Source of the DNA: Pseudomonadota bacterium
Lineage (GTDB): Bacteria; Myxococcota; UBA9042; PHBI01
Assembly (NCBI GenBank): GCA_005772945.1
Contig: SXIE01000116.1
Location: forward strand, 1-8,776
Length of the DNA: 8,776 bases
Direction of reading: 5' to 3'
The translations under genes were made by a program, and so were the position numbers. The notes under the pieces were generated by a model. It ran no database searches and was not told the DNA's origin. It saw only the letters and a list, made by a program, of their open reading frames with translations. Shown piece after piece: positions 6,902 through 8,776 of the stretch. Within the stretch, counting starts at the first letter, position 1, and each line of letters begins with the position of its first letter.

Positions 6902-6936
6902 GTCGAAAACGCTCGCACTTCCGGGAGGTTGAGGGC

Positions 6937-6973
6937 GCGTGACGCACGCGTGTGTCGTCCGCGTGTGTCACGC
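6937..6973. promoter_or_regulatory. Inverted repeat at the centre of the divergent ybgI-comM region
   Basis: Arms GCGTGACGCACGCG (6937-6950) and CGCGTGTGTCACGC (6960-6973) match as inverted copies at 13 of 14 positions; the odd pair is G opposite T, so an RNA copy would pair fully. The spacer is 9 bases. The dyad centre (about 6955) is nearly equidistant from both start codons, about 119 bases from ybgI and 112 from comM. There is no T-run after it, so an operator for both genes is likelier than a terminator. The regulator is unknown. Confidence 0.45.
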
Positions 6974-7053
6974 CGGGCGGGGACGGCGCGCGGGGCGGCC
7001 TCGGATGCGGGCGCGAGAGTTGGCCGCGCGCTTGCGATGGAGTGCGTCCGGCT

Positions 7054-7062
7054 GAGGGAGGA
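7054..7062 (+). promoter_or_regulatory. Strong ribosome binding site for comM
   Basis: GAGGGAGGA lies 4 bases before ATG 7067. It fixes the start there and excludes an in-frame upstream extension to 6929 that has Arg-rich, low-information sequence. Confidence 0.75.
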
Positions 7063-7066
7063 ACGC

Positions 7067-8623
7067 ATGACCGCCAAGTCGCTCGGAGTCGCGCTCGTGG
7101 GGATCGAGGGCTGGGTCGTCCAGGTCGAGGTGGGGCGCCAGGACGGCCTCCCGGGAATGGACATCACGGGCCTGCCGGCGGCCAGCGTCAAGGAGGCGCG
7201 GCACCGCGTACGCTCCGCGATGCGGGGCGGCGGCTACGAGTGGCCGCTCGAGCGGATGGTCGTCAACTTCGCGCCGGCCGACTTCCCGAAGTTCGGAACC
7301 TCGTTCGACCTGCCGTTGGCGGTCGCGGTGCTGGTGATGACCGGGGTTCTCGCGGCCGCATCGATCGAGGGCGCGGCGTTCTTCGGAGAGCTCGCGCTCG
7401 ATGGCATCGTGCGCCCGGTGCCGGGCGCGATCAACGCGGCGCTGGCGGCGCGCGACGCGGGGCATCGGCGGATCTTCGTGGCCAGCGCCAACGCGCGCGA
7501 GGCCGGGCAGGTGCCGCGTATCGAGGTGCTGCCGGTGCGCAGTCTGCCCGAGCTCGTCGAGGCGCTGTCGGGGCGTGCCGTGATCGAGGCTGCCGCAGGG
7601 GGGCTGGTGAGCACCGCCGATGGCGGCCCGGCGACCGATCTGCGGCAGGTGCGGGGGCAGGCGACCGCGCGGCGTGCGCTCGAGATCGCGGCCGCGGGGG
7701 GGCACAACCTGCTGTTCGTCGGGCCGCCTGGGTGCGGGAAAACGCTGTTGGCGCGGGCGCTTCCGGGGATCCTGCCGCCCTTGCCGATCGACGAAGCGCT
7801 CGAGGTGACGCGGGTCCATAGCGCGGCGGGTCTGCTCCGATCGGGCGACGGGCTCGTCGTCCGGCGACCGTTCCGGGCGCCGCACGCGACGGCCAGCGAG
7901 GCGGCGTTGGTCGGGGGCGGGAGTCCGCCGACGCCGGGCGAGGTGAGCCTCGCGCACCGGGGGGTGCTCTTTCTCGACGAGGTGCTCGAGTTTCGACGGT
8001 CGGCGATCGAGGCGCTGCGGGCCCCGATCGAAGACCGCATGGTGGCCATCGCGCGCGTCGGCCGCAGCGTGCGCTTTCCGAGCAGCGTGATGCTCGTGGT
8101 CGCGCTGAATCCGTGCCCGTGCGGACATCTGGGGAACCCGCGGCAGCGCTGCCGCTGCACACCGGGGCAGGTGCAAGCGTATCAGGCGCGGCTCTCCGGG
8201 CCGCTCCTGGATCGTATCGACCTCAGCGTGGAGCTGTCGCCGGTCGAGCACGAGCAGCTGGCGGAGGTGCGCGAGCCCGAGAGCACGGACGTGGTCCGAG
8301 CGCGGGTTGTCGCAGCGCGGGAGCGGCAGCGGTTGCGGGCCGTGCAGAGCGCGTCGACGCTCGCGCCGCTCAACGCGGATCTCGGGCTCGGCGAGCTCGA
8401 CCAGGCGGTCCCGCTCGGAGTGCGCGAGCGCCGCTTCCTTGGGCGGGTCGCGCGCGACCTGGGGATCAGCGCGCGGGCGTGGCATCGCGCGATTCGGATC
8501 GGGCGCACGATCGCCGATCTGGCGAGTGCCGACCGCGTCGAGGAGGCGCATCTCGCCGAGGCCCTCTCGTACCGTCGCGCGCTCGGGCCCGCGGAGGGCG
8601 GCGCGCACAGAGTCTCCCCCTGA
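7067..8623 (+). CDS. comM: ComM/YifB-family AAA+ protein (Mg-chelatase-like)
   Basis: The product has 518 residues (E. coli YifB about 506) and is a cytoplasmic AAA+ ATPase. In naturally competent bacteria ComM is a hexameric helicase that drives branch migration as incoming DNA is recombined into the chromosome. The N-terminal domain (1-180) carries the LonC-like features GLPGMDITGLP, KEARHRVRSAM, NFAPADFPK and FGELALDGIVRPVPGAI. The ATPase core has Walker A GPPGCGKT (219-226) and Walker B VLFLDEV (300-306). Next come the family's cysteine cluster NPCPCG (348-353) with CRC after it, and SGPLLDRID (377-385). The C-terminal helical domain includes SARAWHRAIRIGRTIADL. All motifs look intact, so it should be active. 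It is divergent from ybgI and lies 78 bases upstream of recA in the same direction. Whether this organism is naturally competent cannot be judged here; homologs also occur in species not known to be. Confidence 0.95.
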   Translation: MTAKSLGVALVGIEGWVVQVEVGRQDGLPGMDITGLPAASVKEARHRVRSAMRGGGYEWPLERMVVNFAPADFPKFGTSFDLPLAVAVLVMTGVLAAASIEGAAFFGELALDGIVRPVPGAINAALAARDAGHRRIFVASANAREAGQVPRIEVLPVRSLPELVEALSGRAVIEAAAGGLVSTADGGPATDLRQVRGQATARRALEIAAAGGHNLLFVGPPGCGKTLLARALPGILPPLPIDEALEVTRVHSAAGLLRSGDGLVVRRPFRAPHATASEAALVGGGSPPTPGEVSLAHRGVLFLDEVLEFRRSAIEALRAPIEDRMVAIARVGRSVRFPSSVMLVVALNPCPCGHLGNPRQRCRCTPGQVQAYQARLSGPLLDRIDLSVELSPVEHEQLAEVREPESTDVVRARVVAARERQRLRAVQSASTLAPLNADLGLGELDQAVPLGVRERRFLGRVARDLGISARAWHRAIRIGRTIADLASADRVEEAHLAEALSYRRALGPAEGGAHRVSP

Positions 8624-8632
8624 GTGGGGGAG
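8614..8632 (+). terminator. GC hairpin spanning the comM stop codon
   Basis: CTCCCCC (8614-8620) and GGGGGAG (8626-8632) form a perfect 7-bp stem with a 5-base loop that contains the TGA stop of comM. No T-run follows, so it is not a classical intrinsic terminator, but it could attenuate or stabilise transcript ends between comM and recA. Translating ribosomes would melt it. Confidence 0.35.
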
Positions 8633-8644
8633 CGGCGCCGCGGG

Positions 8645-8654
8645 CCACCGGTGG
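8645..8654. repeat. 10-bp perfect palindrome upstream of recA
   Basis: CCACCGGTGG lies 48 bases before the recA start codon, within the 78-base comM-recA spacer, close to an 8-base palindrome CGGCGCCG at 8633-8640. It could be a regulator site, but it matches no LexA box I know and short GC palindromes are common here. The rest of the spacer shows no convincing -35/-10 pair. Confidence 0.25.
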
Positions 8655-8701
8655 TTCGCGCGCGCTTTCGTAGGTGGATTGGATGGTTGGAGTACAAAGC
8701 A

Positions 8702-8776
8702 ATGGCGCAGGACAAGAGCAAGAACAGCAGCCTGAAGAGCCTGCTGTCGATCGTGGAAAAGAAGTTCGGCAAGGGG
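8702..8776 (+). CDS. recA: RecA recombinase, first 25 codons (runs off the window)
   Basis: RecA coats single-stranded DNA, performs strand exchange, and triggers LexA self-cleavage in the SOS response. Only the N-terminus is present: it opens MAQDKSKN and ends SIVEKKFGKG, which matches the conserved RecA start (MAxDKxKxxAL, then IEKQFGKGSIM in many species). The helix that ends in FGKG is the first conserved block of the family. GGAG (8689-8692) lies 9 bases before ATG 8702, a rather long spacing. The ATPase core and L1/L2 loops lie outside the window, so integrity cannot be judged. No E. coli-type (CTGT-N8-ACAG) or Gram-positive-type (GAAC-N4-GTTC) LexA box is seen between 8624 and 8701. 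Confidence 0.85.
   Translation, partial: MAQDKSKNSSLKSLLSIVEKKFGKG

Noticed and set aside
6929..7066. Upstream extension of comM
   Set aside because: The added 46 residues are Arg/Ala-rich, unlike ComM homologs, and overlap the dyad; ATG 7067 has a strong ribosome site.
6968..8608. Open minus-strand frame of 546 codons opposite comM
   Set aside because: Its translation is Arg/His-rich without motifs, while the plus strand encodes an intact ComM with Walker motifs.

Overview
The window is very GC-rich chromosomal DNA with strong G/C bias at third codon positions. It carries six protein-coding genes and the 5' end of a seventh, packed closely together. No rRNA, tRNA, CRISPR array or insertion sequence was seen. 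The style of the secreted proteins suggests a deltaproteobacterium-like organism, most likely Myxococcota: a lipoprotein with a long Asp/Ala/Glu linker after the lipobox, cysteine-rich inserts, and Ala/Glu/Lys repeats. This is inference from style; no phylogenetic marker is complete here.

Layout: (1) 1-1125, minus, partial: a PcnB-type poly(A) polymerase whose 3' end lies outside the window. (2) 1184-1666, plus: a small protein resembling the DUF1285 family. (3) 1753-3327 and 3337-6051, plus: a two-gene operon of exported proteins behind a recognisable promoter. Its first product has a TolA-like Ala/Glu/Lys stalk and two tandem copies of a four-cysteine domain. Its second is a 904-residue lipoprotein whose centre looks like a caspase-fold (clan CD, C25/CHAT-like) cysteine peptidase. 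(4) 6072-6836, minus: a Nif3/YbgI (DUF34) metal protein, convergent with the lipoprotein. (5) 7067-8623, plus: a YifB/ComM AAA+ protein. (6) 8702 to the window end, plus: the first 25 codons of what is almost certainly recA.

Four genes are housekeeping types: RNA polyadenylation, the Nif3 family, and two DNA-recombination genes (comM and recA) side by side. The part most likely to hold something undescribed is the exported two-gene unit. A predicted peptidase-like lipoprotein with disulfide-rich inserts is made together with a coiled, disulfide-rich partner, which suggests a joint envelope or surface job. The nif3-comM divergent region also holds a strong inverted repeat and repeated TGTGTCA-like boxes that may be a shared control site.
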